The notes under the pieces were generated by a model that did no database searches, was not told where the DNA came from, and saw only the letters and a program-made list of their open reading frames with translations. Shown piece after piece: positions 7,714 through 9,066 of a DNA stretch of 9,066 nt (position 1 is the first letter of the stretch; every line of letters begins with the position of its first letter). A program made the position numbers and the translations under genes. This stretch comes from Candidatus Omnitrophota bacterium (GTDB lineage Bacteria > Omnitrophota > Gorgyraeia > Aquiviventales > Aquiviventaceae), in the NCBI GenBank assembly GCA_020057015.1, contig JAGVGS010000207.1, forward strand, positions 1 through 9,066, read 5' to 3'.

Positions 7714-8755
7714 GGACGGCCTCGGGAATCAGCGCCTCGCGCAGGTAGCGCGCCGCCTCCTCAGGCGGCGTCGCGTTGATATAAAAGCCGCTGCCCCACT
7801 CAAAGCCGGCCAGGCGCGTCAGCCGCGGGATGAGCTCAATGTGCCAGTGGTAGTCCTCTTCGATCGTTTTCCAGTGGCTGATCCGGTCAGGCTGGTTGCG
7901 AAACGGGGCCGTGTGCAGCAGCGCGTTGTACGGCGGGTTATCCAGGACGACTTTGAGGCGCTGCAGCACTTGCTTGAACACGAGGGAGAGGTCGCTGAGC
8001 TCCTCGGGCGTCGCGCGCCCGAAATCGCTGCTATGCCGCGTGGGCACGATCCAGACTTCAAAAGGAAAGCGCGAGGCGAAGGGGCAGAGCACCATCATCG
8101 AGGCCGTTTCCATCACCACCCGGGCCTGGGCGTCGCGCTCCTGGTTCAGCACATCGCAAATGAGGCAGCGCTCCTTCTCCTCAAAATGCCGCCGCGCGCC
8201 GGCGAGCTCCTCTTTCAGGCGCAGCGGGGTCACCGGCGTGGCGATGAGCTGCGAGCGGCTGTGGGCCACGCGGCCGGCCCCGGCAATCGCGCCGTAGTTC
8301 TTGAACCACAGCGCGTAGCGAAAGCGCGGGTCGCGCTCCAGGTCGCGCATGCGCTGCATCGAGACCTCGAAGGCGCTGCGCAAGAGCGGGGCGGGCAGAT
8401 CGGCGGCATTGGCGATATGCTGCGGGCACTCCACGATGATCTCATGCGCCCCCACGCCGTTCATGAGATCGTACATCCCCTTGGCGCGGCGGTGCAGATC
8501 GCCCTCGATGCGCAGCACCGGCTTGATGCTGGGCACCACACGCACGCTCCAGCCCGCACCATTGCTGCGGCCGCCATTGCTGCGCACGGCCATGATTTCG
8601 CCCTGCGTGCGCTCCTCGTGGCCTTCGCAGAAGGGGCACTCGGGCTGGGGCAGCGGATCTTCCTGAGGCGTCAAGAAATCAATGGGCCGCTTGGCGCGAT
8701 CCGTGGCAATAATCACCCAACGGCCGATCAAGGGGTCTTTGCGCAGCTCAGGCAT
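7706..8755 (-). CDS. GalT-family paralogue lacking the catalytic histidine (HSRSQ)
   Basis: Paralogue of the adjacent downstream gene; the two align almost end to end. 349 residues from the ATG at 8755, chosen because MPELRKDPLIGRW matches MSELRRDPVIGRW of its partner. A TTG at 8791 would add 12 residues. Metal-site residues are kept: C40 and C43 (CPFC), H104 (GAHEI), H165, C197 and C200 (CLIC), H241, HTAP (281-284), YHWH (302-305). In the active-site loop the motif reads HSRSQ (165-169). R167 sits where the family's nucleophilic His belongs (codon CGC against CAC in the partner). The loop also has one extra residue, and the GAS serine is replaced by Gly. A nine-residue insertion precedes YHWH. 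It is expected to be unable to form the usual covalent intermediate, so it may be a non-catalytic partner, a regulator or an enzyme with changed chemistry. The frame is otherwise intact. Confidence 0.9.
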   Translation of the reverse strand: MPELRKDPLIGRWVIIATDRAKRPIDFLTPQEDPLPQPECPFCEGHEERTQGEIMAVRSNGGRSNGAGWSVRVVPSIKPVLRIEGDLHRRAKGMYDLMNGVGAHEIIVECPQHIANAADLPAPLLRSAFEVSMQRMRDLERDPRFRYALWFKNYGAIAGAGRVAHSRSQLIATPVTPLRLKEELAGARRHFEEKERCLICDVLNQERDAQARVVMETASMMVLCPFASRFPFEVWIVPTRHSSDFGRATPEELSDLSLVFKQVLQRLKVVLDNPPYNALLHTAPFRNQPDRISHWKTIEEDYHWHIELIPRLTRLAGFEWGSGFYINATPPEEAARYLREALIPEAVHV

Positions 8756-8873
8756 CGCTTGCCCGGCTCTGCGTGAAAACCCCGTGCTCAAACACCTCGC
8801 CGCTGGCTCGGAACTCGCATGGGATTTCCACTCCGGGCCGGTCCATGGATGCTAAGGGCTGCCTGTTCAGCAT
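8748..8873 (-). CDS. Possible 41-residue leader ORF before the galT-like pair
   Basis: Tentative. An ORF runs from the ATG at 8873 to a TGA that overlaps the start of the GalT-like gene by 8 nt (ATGCCTGA), the same geometry as the overlap between the two GalT-like genes. The product would begin MLNRQPLASMDRPGVEIP; a second in-frame ATG is codon 10. I recognise no domain, membrane segment or signal peptide. There is no Shine-Dalgarno in front of either ATG. In favour: the downstream gene also lacks one, so coupling to a short upstream ORF would explain its translation. Against: a 41-codon ORF arises easily by chance in GC-rich DNA. Confidence 0.25.
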   Translation of the reverse strand: MLNRQPLASMDRPGVEIPCEFRASGEVFEHGVFTQSRASDA

Positions 8874-8892
8874 ATAGCTTTTTATTTTATCA
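8874..8892 (-). other. AT-rich junction after fmt
   Basis: The minus strand reads TGATAAAATAAAAAGCTAT, strikingly A-rich in GC-rich surroundings. It includes the fmt stop and -10-like hexamers (TAAAAT, and TATGAT just upstream). I could not find a convincing -35 at 16-18 bp from any of them, so a promoter for the GalT-like pair is possible but not shown. There is no hairpin that would make this a terminator. Confidence 0.35.
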
Positions 8893-9066
8893 TACGCCGA
8901 AGCGCGCGCCTACTGCCACGCGATACCCGGCCAGAAATTCCTGCGCGCTCATGCGCCGCTTGCCTGCGGGCTGCACTTCGCGCAGCAGCAGCGTGCCCTG
9001 CCCGGTCGCGACCAACAGCCCCTCTGGGTTGGCCTGCACCACGCTCCCGGGCGACGCGGTGGAGAG
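8890..9066 (-). CDS. fmt: Methionyl-tRNA formyltransferase (C-terminal end only)
   Basis: Fmt formylates the methionine on initiator tRNA using 10-formyl-tetrahydrofolate; cytosolic. Only the last 58 residues are in the window; the catalytic domain lies beyond the right edge. The visible part matches the C-terminal OB-like tRNA-binding domain. It has the order PGSVV, then GLLVATGQGTLLLREVQPAGKR, then the closing RRMSAQEFLAGYR motif and a short end, stop TGA at 8890. The LLREVQPxGKRRMSAxEFL pattern is characteristic of Fmt. Reading frame is open to the window edge. The next gene starts within about 135 bases (16 if the small ORF is real), so the GalT-like genes may be read through from the fmt transcript. 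Confidence 0.93.
   Translation of the reverse strand, partial: LSTASPGSVVQANPEGLLVATGQGTLLLREVQPAGKRRMSAQEFLAGYRVAVGARFGV

Noticed and set aside
8559..8584. Imperfect tandem 15-bp repeat encoding RSNGG/RSNGA in the HSRSQ protein
   Set aside because: The paralogue has a segment of the same length at this place, so it is not an inserted repeat; probably chance similarity in a surface loop.
7667..8776. Plus-strand ORF of 369 codons opposite the HSRSQ GalT-like gene
   Set aside because: The minus strand encodes a complete GalT-family protein aligning end to end with its neighbour; the plus frame has no family features.
8756..8791. TTG start for the upstream GalT-like gene at 8791
   Set aside because: A GAGG lies only 3 nt before the TTG, which is too close, and the paralogue's N-terminus aligns with the ATG at 8755; kept only as an alternative.
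8756..8889. Rho-independent terminator after fmt
   Set aside because: An A/T-rich run is present but no stable GC stem precedes it on the minus strand.

Overview
All genes in this window lie on the minus strand, so the biological reading order runs from the right edge to the left. The DNA is GC-rich, gene-dense and mostly ordinary metabolism. There are no rRNA, tRNA, CRISPR or mobile-element signatures. The order gap-pgk-tpiA-secG is a common bacterial housekeeping linkage. The style, with extreme gene overlap and two GalT-like proteins of the plant ADP-glucose phosphorylase type, fits a Gram-negative, possibly uncultivated lineage. A PVC/Omnitrophota-like or deltaproteobacterial-type genome is a guess only; nothing here fixes the taxon.

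Region 1 (9066 to about 8750): the 3' end of fmt (methionyl-tRNA formyltransferase), then an AT-rich junction and a possible 41-codon small ORF. Region 2 (8755 to 6715): two tandem, 8-nt-overlapping genes for GalT-family nucleotidyltransferases. The downstream copy has an intact HSHSQ active-site motif. The upstream copy reads HSRSQ, with the catalytic nucleophile histidine replaced by arginine and its active-site loop remodelled. This is the most interesting observation in the window.

Region 3 (6720 to 3172): a very good sigma-70-type promoter (TTGACG, 18 bp, TATAAT) whose -35 box overlaps the stop codon of the second galT-like gene. It drives gap (with a strong Shine-Dalgarno), pgk, tpiA and secG, which overlap one another by 4 or 8 nt. 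Gap, Pgk and TpiA perform the triose-phosphate part of glycolysis/gluconeogenesis; SecG is a subunit of the SecYEG translocon and carries a long Pro/Ala-rich tail here.

Region 4 (3218 to 1): a peptide/nickel-type ABC importer: a periplasmic binding protein (family 5), an OppB/DppB-type permease and the first 196 residues of an OppC/DppC-type permease that runs off the left edge. These follow secG without any gap and are probably co-transcribed with the glycolytic genes. The ATPase genes are not in the window.

The longest non-coding stretch is the 100-base gap promoter region; there is no gene-free stretch over 300 bases. No terminator-like hairpin with a T-run was seen between genes.
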